DNA from: CAYVMD01 sp964452465
GTDB taxonomy: Bacteria > Armatimonadota > JACIXR01
Reading direction: 5' to 3'
Assembly: GCA_964452465.1 (NCBI GenBank)
Contig: CAYVMD010000005.1
Location: forward strand, 1-64,000
Length of the DNA: 64,000 bases
The position numbers and the translations under genes were made by a program. This document shows positions 24,194-32,468 of the stretch, one piece after another. Under the pieces are notes generated by a model, which ran no database searches, had not been told where the DNA came from, and saw only the letters and a list, made by a program, of their open reading frames with translations. Every line of letters begins with the position of its first letter. The first letter of the stretch is position 1.

Positions 24194-25226
24194 ACCTATC
24201 ACCTGCTTCCAGCATCGCCTTGTAATTCTCCAGGGGGACATATTCGGGTATGCTGTTGGAGGAGCCAAGACAGTAACCACCTCCCGGCGCTATCTCCTTT
24301 ACGAGCCTCTTGACCTCCCTCTCCACCTCCTCGGGAGTGCCCCTGGAGAGGGGATAATCCAAATTAACACCTCCTAAGATGCAGAAGGTATCGCCGTATT
24401 CCTCCTTCACCTCCACTATATCCATCGCCTTGGGCTCTATGGGGTGTATGGCGTTTATCCCACACTTGGATAGGTCATCCAGAACCTCCCAAAGTTTGCC
24501 ATCGGAATGATACATATAGGGCACCTCCATTTTCCTGCAGAGAGCTCCTATCTTCTCGTACCAAGGGAAGAGGTATTCCCTATAAGCCTTTGGCGATAGC
24601 AAGGTACCCTCGGTGTAGGCGATATCGTCGGAGAGCCAAAGCGCTCCCAAATCTTCCTCGCACCTCTCCCCCGCCTCTCGCGTTATCCCCAAGAGTATTT
24701 CCCCCACCCTATCGAAAACAGCTTTTACCAGTCTGGGTTCCTCGTATAAGGAGATAGCGAGCGTCTCAAATCCCATGAGGAAGGAGGTTTCCTCGAATAT
24801 TCCCCCCGTCCCCGTCACTATCTTCATTCCCTCGGGGAGATGTTTCCTCTCCTCATCTATTATGGAATAATCTATTTCCTCCGGTTCGGGGAAGGGATAG
24901 TTCTCGAATTCCTCCCAATTGGTTATCGCTCCCTTATGCTCCTCCACCCAGGCGCGCTGGGTTTCCTTCTCGTCGTAAAGGCTATATTTATATTCCCCTA
25001 CACAGGAGGGACGGGGAAAGGAATAGGGAGGGACAATGTGGATGAAATCGTAGCCCGCCCTCCACCAGAACTCCACCCAGTCCTTAACGCTGGCGATGGA
25101 CTTCCCCAGGAAGGCGGAGGCAACTCGCCAATCTATCCAGCCCTCCACGAAGGGCACATACTTCGGCTCCCCCTCCAAGAGGAGGGCGATCTCCATCTGG
25201 GAGAAATCCGGCGTGCTCCTCACCAT
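24168..25226 (-). CDS. Uroporphyrinogen decarboxylase (UroD)-like protein
   Basis: 352 residues with the UroD/MtaA TIM-barrel fold: VPFVEGWIDWR at the N-terminus, a central LWLSDDIAYTEGTLLSPKAYREYLFPWY, MYHSDGKLWEVLDDLSKCGINAIHPIEP, and C-terminal GGVNLDYPLSRGTPEEVEREVKRLV. Members of this branch sit in sugar-catabolism clusters and not with haem genes, and their reaction is unknown; some relatives are cobalamin-dependent methyltransferases. It overlaps genes on both sides, so it is probably co-translated with the glycosidase and the SIS protein. Confidence 0.78.
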   Translation of the reverse strand: MVRSTPDFSQMEIALLLEGEPKYVPFVEGWIDWRVASAFLGKSIASVKDWVEFWWRAGYDFIHIVPPYSFPRPSCVGEYKYSLYDEKETQRAWVEEHKGAITNWEEFENYPFPEPEEIDYSIIDEERKHLPEGMKIVTGTGGIFEETSFLMGFETLAISLYEEPRLVKAVFDRVGEILLGITREAGERCEEDLGALWLSDDIAYTEGTLLSPKAYREYLFPWYEKIGALCRKMEVPYMYHSDGKLWEVLDDLSKCGINAIHPIEPKAMDIVEVKEEYGDTFCILGGVNLDYPLSRGTPEEVEREVKRLVKEIAPGGGYCLGSSNSIPEYVPLENYKAMLEAGDRYGVYPIQL

Positions 25227-26248
25227 GTGTAGGTCACCTTGGAAAGTCCGTAGGGCTTATCGGGATTGAGATCGCGTGCCAGGGCTAAGAAGAAGGCAAA
25301 GAGTTGTCCGGGTATAACGCTGGGGATGGAGAGGAGCAGTTCATCCTCTTTTAGGGGTATGGGGAAAGGTGTATGCGCCAATCTCAACATCTCCTTTCCG
25401 TTTGACAAGACGATCAACCTACCTCCCCGCTTTTTCACCTGATGGGCGGTATCAAGCAGGCTCCCATATACCCTGCCGAGGGGGGCGATTAAGAAGACGG
25501 GGAAGTTCTTGCCCACCACCGCTATCGGTCCATGGAGGAAATCCGCGGAAGAGAAGCCATCCGCATCCACTATGGCGGTCTCCCTTATCTTCAAGGCCAC
25601 CTCGAGGGCTATAGGGTAGCAGATGCCACGAGAGAGCACGGCCATGGCCTCAGCGTAGGAGAAGCGCTCCACCTCTGCCTCAATGAGGGGCAAGAGGGAT
25701 AGCATCCTCTCAGCGAGGTAAGGCAGGTTGTATAGCTTGTCCATCTCCGCCTTTTCATCCGCCCAGGCGCTGGAGAGGAGGGCGATAATGCTCATACAGG
25801 TGGTGAAGGTCTTGGTGGCGGCCACCGCCTCCTCCTTCCCCGATCTTCCTATGAGGGAGAAATGGGCTACTTTTTCCAGGGAGGAGTTCTCGGTGTTGGT
25901 TATGGCACAGGTGAGGGCGCCTTCCTTCCGCGCCCTTCTTATACACTCCACCACATCGGGCGTCTCGCCCGATTGGGAGATTCCAATGGCTAATACCTTA
26001 TCCAATTTAAGGGTGGCATCATAGAAGGTGTAGAGGGAGGGCGTGGCGGAAGCAACGGGCAGGTGGTTCTTCAATTGAAATAGATACCTCGCATAGGTAG
26101 CGACATTATCGGAGGTTCCTCGAGCAGCGACGAGCACCGCATGAGGGGCGAACCTCCTAATCTCCCTTCCTATCTCCTCCGCCTTTTCCCTTTCTTTGAG
26201 CAGGGTCTCCTCCAAGCAGGCGGGCTGTTGGAGGATCTCCCGGTACAT
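25220..26248 (-). CDS. SIS-domain amino-sugar isomerase/deaminase (GlmS C-terminal / NagB-II type)
   Basis: 342 residues with two SIS domains. Domain 1 contains VAARGTSDNVATYARYLFQ, GISQSGETPDVVECIRRARKEGA and the TKTFTTCMS motif. Domain 2 contains GICYPIALEVALKIRETA and the ADFLHGPIAVV motif. No glutamine amidotransferase domain, so it is not full GlmS. The pattern fits glucosamine-6-phosphate deaminase of the SIS type or a fructoselysine-type deglycase. Genes beside it argue for breakdown of an amino sugar from glycans. Confidence 0.82.
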   Translation of the reverse strand: MYREILQQPACLEETLLKEREKAEEIGREIRRFAPHAVLVAARGTSDNVATYARYLFQLKNHLPVASATPSLYTFYDATLKLDKVLAIGISQSGETPDVVECIRRARKEGALTCAITNTENSSLEKVAHFSLIGRSGKEEAVAATKTFTTCMSIIALLSSAWADEKAEMDKLYNLPYLAERMLSLLPLIEAEVERFSYAEAMAVLSRGICYPIALEVALKIRETAIVDADGFSSADFLHGPIAVVGKNFPVFLIAPLGRVYGSLLDTAHQVKKRGGRLIVLSNGKEMLRLAHTPFPIPLKEDELLLSIPSVIPGQLFAFFLALARDLNPDKPYGLSKVTYTW

Positions 26249-26271
26249 CTTGAAATTCTCTTTCGTTCTTT

Positions 26272-26577
26272 TCAGCCCGATCTCCCCCTCGGGTAGATTA
26301 TCTTATAGAGAACCCAGTATTTCCGCCCTGGTCCCCTGTTGAAGTATATCTCGTAGAGGTTGCCCTCCTCGTCCTCAACGAGGTAGAAATCCTTGTGGTG
26401 TCTCTGCCACCAACGCCTCCCGAAATCCAATCTCCTCCCCATGAATTGACACCTTTTGATCTCGTATCTCTTCCTTCGCCAAAGGAAAGCGGTGGGAGGT
26501 CCCGGCTTCTTAGTGAACTCCACCTCTATCTCCTCTGAGACGAGTTCATCCTGAGGATTCAGACAATCTCTCACCAT
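26272..26577 (-). CDS. Conserved small protein (DUF6504-like)
   Basis: 101 residues, rich in Arg, Trp and Tyr. The pattern FLWRRKRYEIKRC, WWQRHHKDFYLVEDEEGNLYEIYFNRG and KYWVLYKIIYPRGRSG resembles the DUF6504 family, whose function is unknown. Its start overlaps the nitroreductase end by 32 bases. Confidence 0.6.
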   Translation of the reverse strand: MVRDCLNPQDELVSEEIEVEFTKKPGPPTAFLWRRKRYEIKRCQFMGRRLDFGRRWWQRHHKDFYLVEDEEGNLYEIYFNRGPGRKYWVLYKIIYPRGRSG

Positions 26578-27055
26578 AGCGGTTTAAGTGTGTTACATCC
26601 TCCAAAGGTCGCTTCGGCGCCTGTTCCCCCGAGGTCAGAGGCACGCCTATGGGAAGGAGGGCAAACAATCTCCAACGGGGAGGGATAGCAAGCAGTTCCT
26701 TTACCCAATTCTCGTGAGGGATCAGTGTCCCCTCTATCCAGCAGGAGCCATACCCCAAAGCAGTGGCTGCCAGGAGCATGTTCTCCACAGCTGCCGAAGC
26801 ATCCTCTATAGCATATTTGCCAGGCTCCACGATGACTGCTATCGCCACGGGAGCATCGAAAACGGGCTGGACCCTGTTAAGGCGCTGAAGGATATGCCTA
26901 TCGGTAATAACGATGAATTCCCTCCTTTGTAGGTTCAATCCCGAGGGGGCACGCCTTCCTGCATCGACTATCAACTTAACATCCTCCCATGGCACCGCTT
27001 GTTGAGAAAACAAGCGCACGCTTCTTCTTTTTTGCACCGCTTCGAAGAAATCCAT
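26546..27055 (-). CDS. Nitroreductase family FMN protein
   Basis: 169 residues from the ATG at 27055, where the family begins (DFFEAVQKRRSVRLFSQQ). FMN-contacting R-R-S-V-R at the N-terminus, RRAPSGLNLQRREFIVI, ASAAVENMLLAATALGYGSCWIEG and a C-terminal LLPIGVP. NAD(P)H-dependent reductase; substrate unknown. Overlaps the LolA-like gene's neighbourhood and the DUF6504-like gene and is co-directional with both. Confidence 0.88.
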   Translation of the reverse strand: MDFFEAVQKRRSVRLFSQQAVPWEDVKLIVDAGRRAPSGLNLQRREFIVITDRHILQRLNRVQPVFDAPVAIAVIVEPGKYAIEDASAAVENMLLAATALGYGSCWIEGTLIPHENWVKELLAIPPRWRLFALLPIGVPLTSGEQAPKRPLEDVTHLNRYGERLSESSG

Positions 27056-27074
27056 TCTCTCACACTCCCTCCCT

Positions 27075-27770
27075 TCACAAAGCAAAAAGATCGAGGGGCA
27101 AGGAAGGATTGATCTTTATGTCCTTATATTCCGCTATCCCTACGCATTTCCCTTGAGGGCTATACACCTTCATCCTCTTGGGTATAAGGATGCTGGAGGA
27201 ATACTTTTGGAAGTTCTCAAAGACATAACTCACCTTCAAATTTCCTTGGCTATCGAACTTCCAGGATTTCTTTACCGCTAGCGTCTCCTTATCCAACCAG
27301 AAGATCCTCTTCCTTCCGCCGGTCTTGGGTGTGGCTTCTATCTTTAAGGAATCCTTATCCTCCCCCACCACCTTCAGGGAGAAGTATTGCCAAACATCGG
27401 AGGAGACGAAGCCGAAATCCAAAGAGAGCACCCTTTTATCCGGTTCGACCTGCGATTCCCTTTTCAATTTCAGCCCTGGGACATTTAACACACTGCCATC
27501 CCCGTTGATTATGTATACGGTCCAGAAGAAGCCGTAGGGCTTGCCCTCGAACCTGAACATATTGGGAGCGCGGAAGTAGATGTGGGTCTCCTTAGCGCGG
27601 AAGGCGTATTGGAAGTTGGGATCTATGTCGCTCAACTCCTTGCTCATCTGTTTTATGACGATGGTTGCGGAGAAGGATTTCAGGGATGCCCACTTCGCCT
27701 CCCACCTTTTCTCCAAAGGTTGAGCGAAGATGAGACAAGCGATCAAGAGTAAGAATCCCGTTTGCCTCAT
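27075..27770 (-). CDS. LolA-like outer-membrane lipoprotein carrier / sorting family protein
   Basis: 231 residues with an N-terminal signal peptide (RQTGFLLLIACLIFAQP). The half-barrel pattern of LolA/LolB follows: SLKSFSATIVIKQMSKEL, IYFRAPNMFRFEGKPYGFFWTVYIINGDG, RKRIFWLDKETLAVKKSWKFDSQGN and LIPKRMKVYSPQGK. Could carry lipoproteins across the periplasm, which would mean a two-membrane cell, but many distant members do other things. It has its own promoter with almost no leader. Confidence 0.7.
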   Translation of the reverse strand: MRQTGFLLLIACLIFAQPLEKRWEAKWASLKSFSATIVIKQMSKELSDIDPNFQYAFRAKETHIYFRAPNMFRFEGKPYGFFWTVYIINGDGSVLNVPGLKLKRESQVEPDKRVLSLDFGFVSSDVWQYFSLKVVGEDKDSLKIEATPKTGGRKRIFWLDKETLAVKKSWKFDSQGNLKVSYVFENFQKYSSSILIPKRMKVYSPQGKCVGIAEYKDIKINPSLPLDLFAL

Positions 27771-27783
27771 GGTTTTGCTGGTT

Positions 27784-27812
27784 ATTTTAGGTTAAATTTG
27801 CTCGAGAGTCAA
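27784..27812 (-). promoter_or_regulatory. Promoter of the LolA-like gene, near-leaderless
   Basis: Minus strand TTGACT (27812-27807), a 17-base spacer and TAAAAT (27789-27784). The -10 is 13 bases from the ATG, the same distance as at ffh, so the leader would be about 7 bases without a Shine-Dalgarno. Confidence 0.68.
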
Positions 27813-27875
27813 AGAGGATTACACCAGAGTTCCTTCTTTTCTCTTCCGCGTCGGATCATTATCATCTTCTAAGAA

Positions 27876-28015
27876 TAAACTTCTTGCGTCATAAGCCTTT
27901 TGGGGGCTTACATTTTTATAATGATAGCATAGTCAAAAATCCTTCGTAAAGGAAAGAGAGAGATGTCCCTGAGTAGGAAAGGAGGGGTTTACTTTTTATC
28001 ACAAAAGAAGTTTAG
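27876..28015 (+). mobile_element. MITE-like element, copy A
   Basis: About 140 bp with imperfect terminal inverted repeats (TAAACTTCTTGC at the left, AAAGAAGTTTA at the right). It shares about 85 bp of left-hand sequence with copies B and C, including TATAATGATAGCATAG and a hairpin TAAGCC...GGCTTA. No coding capacity. Lies downstream of the restriction-modification genes. The region 28016-28113 holds nothing else recognisable. Confidence 0.7.
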
Positions 28016-28113
28016 TAAATAAGTCACTATCTTCCTATTCGCAATTTGCCAGTGTTTCTTCGTATTGCTCAAGCTCGCATTATTTGAAGAATCCGCCTCT
28101 TAGCAAAGTCTCT

Positions 28114-28773
28114 TTATCGCAAAACATTAATCAAGTCCTTACATGATAAAAATTGAACAATGTCAGCAACATAATCTCTTATGCTGTAATCTTCCCCCGA
28201 TGACTTAATTATTATTTCCGCGGGAGTAGGGCTTATATCTAATAACCTTTTATCATATTGTTTTATCAGTTCGATTGTTCTATCTGTAGTTTCTTCCAAT
28301 GTTTGACCATCTCTGCTCAACTGGAGCTTTTTAACTTCCGACAAAATTTCCTCATTTTTCAAGATTGAGAGTACATAATTGTTCAAGTTTTTATTTTTCT
28401 TAAAATTCCGCTCCAACACTGCTCTTTCGCTTATTGCAATTATCTGTCCCAGCCACAAATCATCATACAACATTTCCTCCAACTGCTTTTTAAAATGCTG
28501 AATACCATATTTTTGTTTTCCTACAAAAAGGCTTTTGATAATCTCGTTTCCATAAACAGCAGTTATATTTACTTTTATACCATCCACTATAAACTCAATA
28601 GAAAATGCTTTCTCGGGTAGTTTCTCTTCATCAATGTTATGTTGAACATTTTCATCTTTCAGAGTTCTGATTATGTCATCTTTACCCCTGAGAAGGCCAT
28701 TATAACAGATACCCCATTCTTCATCCTTTTTGCACTGTTGCAGGCTCTCCTTGAATGTCAAACAAGATTCCAC
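28114..28773 (-). pseudogene. Restriction endonuclease, C-terminal part (frameshifted)
   Basis: 219 residues in the frame from a GTG at 28773. It overlaps the end of the N-terminal part by 53 bases. Dropping one A from the AAAAA run at 28731-28727 joins the two frames as ...ATVQKDEEWGICYNGLLRGKDDIIRTL, which reads like one continuous protein. The C-terminal part contains mostly helices with Lys/Glu/Ile/Asn-rich composition typical of the AT-rich island. Alternatively the two frames are separate subunits. Confidence 0.6.
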
Positions 28774-29347
28774 CTATGAGAAAAACATTTCTTATACCAG
28801 CATTCTTAATGCAATTTCTAAAAGATCGGTTTCCAATGATTAACTTCGTGAACTTATTAAATTTTTCCATTAATTCAACTCTTCCTGCGGTACAGCCAGA
28901 GTAAACTTTCATTTTCAACTCGCAAAGAACAAGGTTATCTTTACTTTTATTAACAATGTCAAATTTTTGTTTTGTTAGTTCAGACTCTTCCATTTTAAGG
29001 TCTTGTCCTAACCACTGAGGAAGTTTCATTAAAGCGAATTCAAACTCCATTTTTTCTGTGGTTCCTAAGTCTTCCAACAACTTCGCGACAAGAGCTCCTC
29101 TCCCAGCCTGACTATGTTGATAATATGATGTTATCGTCAATAGAGCTTCATAAAAGCTATATAAGTTCTCATTCGTTGCTGATGCCTGAGACAATCCATG
29201 AAATACCTCATCGAAAATATTAAAAATTGATCCCATGCTGAGAGTTCTTTTGAACATTTCTTGTACCCTCTTCAGGTACATTCTTTTAAGCCCTGCTTCT
29301 ATTTTATTTCTTGGTTCTGTGCAAATGAGTAATCTCCTAATTCGCAT
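28721..29347 (-). pseudogene. Restriction endonuclease, N-terminal catalytic part (frameshifted)
   Basis: 208 residues. A PD-(D/E)xK nuclease core is visible: Asp130 in KFDIVN, then E143-L-K145 in LVLCELKMKVYSGC. The gene starts 3 bases after the methylase stop. The frame ends at VQKG shortly after an A5 run. The joined product would be about 410 residues, a normal size for a type II enzyme. Recognition site unknown. If the shift is real in the cell, the cassette would be a methylase without an active partner; if it is a homopolymer sequencing error, the system is intact. Confidence 0.65.
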
Positions 29348-29350
29348 AAT

Positions 29351-30688
29351 TTACACTTTATTTGGTTTATGACAAATTATCACGCTTTCCCCTCTTATTG
29401 CTCTATTGCGAGCACCTAAAAGAGGGTTAAATATCAACTTTTCAAATTTAAACCCTATCTCTTCGCAAAACTTTTTAGTAATCATCGTCGTTGGGATTTT
29501 TTTGCCGTTAACGGTGCTATCTCCAACAATTATTGCGAGCTTGCCACCGGGTTTTAATGCCCAGAAGATATTTTCTATAGATCGTTTTAAGTCCTCATAA
29601 TACATAGCAACTCTTGGAGGCAATCCACTATAATTACCTCTTGGCTTTCCATTTTTCATCCCCAGATATTTTGATTCAATCTTCTTCATATCTACACCTA
29701 AATAATCATACGCGATTTTATCTTTTCCCACGTAATCTATGGAAAAATAGTAAGGTGGACTTGTGATACATGCATCAAACTTTTCTTTCATTTCACCCAT
29801 ATTTTTAAGCTCAAGTATGTCCCCCTCTATGATTTCAGCAGATTCAAATTTAAGTCCATGTTTCTCCTTAATTTCCATTGTTTTCTTATAGCAATTTTTT
29901 ATGTAGTTCAACTTTTCAATAAAAAGTCCCAGTTTACCTTGCCTATTATATCTTGAAGTTCTCGCAAAAGCGTCAACCGTATCAAAATATACTACTAACA
30001 TTAATTTATGTATCAGAGCATCAGGATGTTGCCATTTTCTGCTTTCAATCGCCATTAAGATCTCCCGCGCTTCCCTTGGCGTGAAATTTAACTTCTGTTC
30101 ACTAACAAAAAGCAAATCATTTTTCAACTCAGATAAAATAATTCCCATGGGAGTAACATCTATGCCAACGCTTTTAATTCCCATAAGAGAAGCCTCGTGT
30201 GTAGTAGTTCCAGAACCATTAAAAGGGTCGAGAAGAAGGGAGCTATGGTTTAATTTAAAAGCATTGATTAGAGTTCTTACCACTCTTGGATAAAATTTTC
30301 CCTTATAAGGATAAAGATTATGAAAAGCATAGGCATTAGTATCACCAAAGTTATCTACCAAATCAGCGTAAAGGGTTGCTTTCCCTTTAACTTTTTCAAG
30401 GTGAGCTACCCTTAACCTTATAAATTCTTCATCACCTTTGAATTTGACTACTCTATTTATTGGGTCAATTACATATTCATCAGTCAATCCCTGTAATTCC
30501 AAATCCAAAAACTCTAAATCAGCCAGCGTCTGCATCCAAAAACCGAATATAGTATCGCCTTTAGGAAGAATATAATTCTCAAACTCCTTAGCGTAAGCCT
30601 CCATTATCTCCTCGTAAGATGGAAACTCATAAGTTCCAAACAGAGTAGTCTGTGTTATTTGTTTTTTACTCCTTGTATTTTCAGTCAC
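29351..30688 (-). CDS. DNA methyltransferase, SPPY type (probably cytosine-N4) of a type II R-M system
   Basis: 445 residues, GTG start with GGGAGGAAGG before it. AdoMet motif I DPFNGSGTT at about 154-162, preceded by the HNLYPYKGKFYPRVVRTL segment typical of this subgroup. Catalytic motif IV TSPPYY is at about 309-314. Motif I comes before motif IV with a long gap. The Ser in TSPPY favours N4-cytosine modification (known tendency, not proof). The first 110 residues probably form a target recognition or accessory domain. Codon and base use are AT-rich and unlike the flanking genes. Paired with the endonuclease frames downstream. Confidence 0.85.
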   Translation of the reverse strand: MTENTRSKKQITQTTLFGTYEFPSYEEIMEAYAKEFENYILPKGDTIFGFWMQTLADLEFLDLELQGLTDEYVIDPINRVVKFKGDEEFIRLRVAHLEKVKGKATLYADLVDNFGDTNAYAFHNLYPYKGKFYPRVVRTLINAFKLNHSSLLLDPFNGSGTTTHEASLMGIKSVGIDVTPMGIILSELKNDLLFVSEQKLNFTPREAREILMAIESRKWQHPDALIHKLMLVVYFDTVDAFARTSRYNRQGKLGLFIEKLNYIKNCYKKTMEIKEKHGLKFESAEIIEGDILELKNMGEMKEKFDACITSPPYYFSIDYVGKDKIAYDYLGVDMKKIESKYLGMKNGKPRGNYSGLPPRVAMYYEDLKRSIENIFWALKPGGKLAIIVGDSTVNGKKIPTTMITKKFCEEIGFKFEKLIFNPLLGARNRAIRGESVIICHKPNKV

Positions 30689-30715
30689 AGCCCTTCCTCC
30701 CTTTTAATATTAATT

Positions 30716-30914
30716 TTAGTAACAAACTTCTTGCTCATAAGCCTTTTTTGTGCTTATATTTTTATAATGATAGCATAGCCAAAAATCTTTTGCAAAGGGT
30801 AAATGAAATCTGAGGGTGCGTTGGGAAGGAGCCAAAAAACAATCCTTTTCAGGAGGATGTTTTGAGAGGGGAAGTAAAGCGGGGGCTTTTTTATCAGGCA
30901 AGAAGTTCGTTAAA
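30716..30914 (+). mobile_element. MITE-like element, copy B
   Basis: About 199 bp. Terminal inverted repeats: TAAC-AAACTTCTTGC at the left and GCAAGAAGTTCGTTA at the right, extended imperfectly inward by TCATAA/TTATCAG. Left 85 bp closely match copy A (CATAAGCC, TTTTTATAATGATAGCATAGCC, then AAAAATC and TTTGCAAAGG). The middle is longer than in A and C. Same orientation as A and C. It separates the methylase gene from the NHL gene. Confidence 0.75.
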
Positions 30915-30936
30915 TTTATAATGAGAGCGTATTCAC

Positions 30937-31221
30937 CTATTTGGGGGAAGGCCTTCTAACGCACCGCTTGAACTTCTGAATGCGATGGTTAAATGTATCC
31001 GCTACATATACCTCCTTGCTCTTTGAATCCACCGCTATACCATAGGGCTCGCTAAATTCTCCCTCGTCCTCGCCACATCTTCCCCACTTAGCCACGAATA
31101 CATAGAATTCGGGACCACCACCTCTACACCAGGTGCGAAAAAGCCTAACCACTAGACTTAACGCCCACGCAACAAATCCTGTTACTATCGCATCTATTAC
31201 ATACTTCACTATGCTATCCAT
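30937..31221 (-). CDS. Membrane-anchored protein with one NHL repeat
   Basis: 94 residues. One N-terminal membrane segment (about 6-27, VKYVIDAIVTGFVAWALSLVV), a short linker, and a single NHL repeat (FSEPYGIAVDSKSKEVYVADTFNHRIQKF). NHL propellers normally need five or six repeats, so this is either a fragment or a subunit that assembles. It is enclosed by copies B and C of the MITE-like element. Function unknown. Confidence 0.55.
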   Translation of the reverse strand: MDSIVKYVIDAIVTGFVAWALSLVVRLFRTWCRGGGPEFYVFVAKWGRCGEDEGEFSEPYGIAVDSKSKEVYVADTFNHRIQKFKRCVRRPSPK

Positions 31222-31243
31222 CTCTAGAACTTTCTTTTATGTG

Positions 31244-31359
31244 TATTAAACTTCTTGCATCCTAAACCTTTTAAGGTTTACATTGTATGATAATAGCATA
31301 GCCCAAAAATCCTTTGCAAAGAGAAAAGGTTTCCTTCTTATCAGGCAAGAAGTTTAATA
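31244..31359 (+). mobile_element. MITE-like element, copy C
   Basis: 116 bp, the shortest copy, with perfect 15-bp terminal inverted repeats: TATTAAACTTCTTGC (31244-31258) and GCAAGAAGTTTAATA (31345-31359). The TA ends could be a TA target duplication. The internal hairpin reads TAAACCTT/AAGGTTTA, with the same position but different bases from copies A and B. Also shares GATAATAGCATAGCCC, AAAAATCC and TTTGCAAAG. Lies between the NHL gene and the GHMP kinase gene. Confidence 0.78.
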
Positions 31360-31384
31360 ATAAAATGGGAAAGGAGAAGAGTAG

Positions 31385-32461
31385 ATGGTAATTGAGAGCA
31401 TCGCTCCCGGTAGGATCTGCCTCTTCGGAGAACATCAGGATTTCCTTGGGCTATGGGTGATCGCCTCGGCAATAGATCTCCACATTCACATCAAGGGGCG
31501 AAAGACCGATGGAAGAATTTTCTCCATCCATCTCCCCGATATAAATGGGGAAGAGGTCATAGATGTAAGCCAGGAAATAAGGTATGAGAAGCCACGGGAC
31601 TACCTCAAGGCAGGGGTTAAGGTGCTTTTGGATGAAGGATATAGGTTCGATTTCGGGCTGGAATGCACGGTCAGGGGGGAACTGCCCATCAATGCGGGGG
31701 TTTCCAGCTCCTCCGCCCTCGTCGTTGCCTGGATAAATTTCCTCCTCTCCGCCTTGGGGGTAGGGATGCCCCCCGACAAACTCGCCTTCTTAGCCTATAA
31801 GGCGGAGGTATTGGAGTTCAAGGAACCGGGAGGGATGATGGACCACTATACCTCCAGCGTGGGCAACACCCTCCTGATAGATTGCCTTCCTCCCTTTTCC
31901 TTCCTTCCTCTCCCCGTCCATTTGGAGGGCTTCGTCCTGGGGGATACCTTGGAAAGGAAGGAAACCCTGGAGGTACTAAAACGCTCCCATACGGAGGCGG
32001 AAGAAGGAGTGAGGAGATTGAAGGAAATCTATCCGGCCTTCGACCTCCGCAAGACTTCCTTGGAGGAAAGCGAAAAGTATCTAAAAAAGCTTCCACCTCA
32101 CCTTGCGGAAAAGGTGTATGTCAATATCGTCAATAGGGATATACTGTGGGAAGCGCGGGAGATGCTGGAGAGGGGCAAGGTGGAACCGGAAAAATTAGGG
32201 CAGTTGCTGACCCGACACCACGAGATGCTCCGCATTTTGGGGGTTTCCACGCCAAAATTGGACGCTTTATGTGAAGCTTCTCTGGAGGGAGGTGCACTGG
32301 GAGCCAAGTTGGTAGGCTCGGGGGGAGGAGGATGCATGATCGCCTACGCACCGGGAAGAGAAAAGGAGGTAAGCAAAGCAATAGAGGAAGCGGGAGGGAA
32401 ACCCTATATCGTGAAGATAGAAAAGGGTTGCCACACCGTTCTCCATCCCGACCCCTTCTAA
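31385..32461 (+). CDS. GHMP kinase (galactokinase-like)
   Basis: 358 residues. N-terminal APGRICLFGEHQDFLGLWV matches the sugar-binding and nucleotide region of galactokinases (APGRVNLIGEHTDY). Phosphate loop LPINAGVSSSSALVVAW and C-terminal GSGGGGCMIAYA complete the three GHMP motifs. Acts on a sugar or related alcohol using ATP; galactose, mannose-type or heptose substrates are all possible. GGAGAAGAG precedes the ATG. First gene right of the accessory island, before the dcw cluster. Confidence 0.85.
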   Translation: MVIESIAPGRICLFGEHQDFLGLWVIASAIDLHIHIKGRKTDGRIFSIHLPDINGEEVIDVSQEIRYEKPRDYLKAGVKVLLDEGYRFDFGLECTVRGELPINAGVSSSSALVVAWINFLLSALGVGMPPDKLAFLAYKAEVLEFKEPGGMMDHYTSSVGNTLLIDCLPPFSFLPLPVHLEGFVLGDTLERKETLEVLKRSHTEAEEGVRRLKEIYPAFDLRKTSLEESEKYLKKLPPHLAEKVYVNIVNRDILWEAREMLERGKVEPEKLGQLLTRHHEMLRILGVSTPKLDALCEASLEGGALGAKLVGSGGGGCMIAYAPGREKEVSKAIEEAGGKPYIVKIEKGCHTVLHPDPF

Positions 32462-32468
32462 AAATTTT

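Noticed and set aside
30716..30901. Minus-strand frame of 61 codons inside element B
   Set aside because: It lies fully within the MITE-like repeat, including its terminal repeat, and the equivalent frame is not open in copies A and C.
27876..31359. CRISPR array or IS200/IS605-type elements as explanation of the repeats
   Set aside because: Only three copies, irregularly spaced and far apart, with inverted terminal repeats; IS200/IS605 elements lack terminal inverted repeats and no transposase is present.
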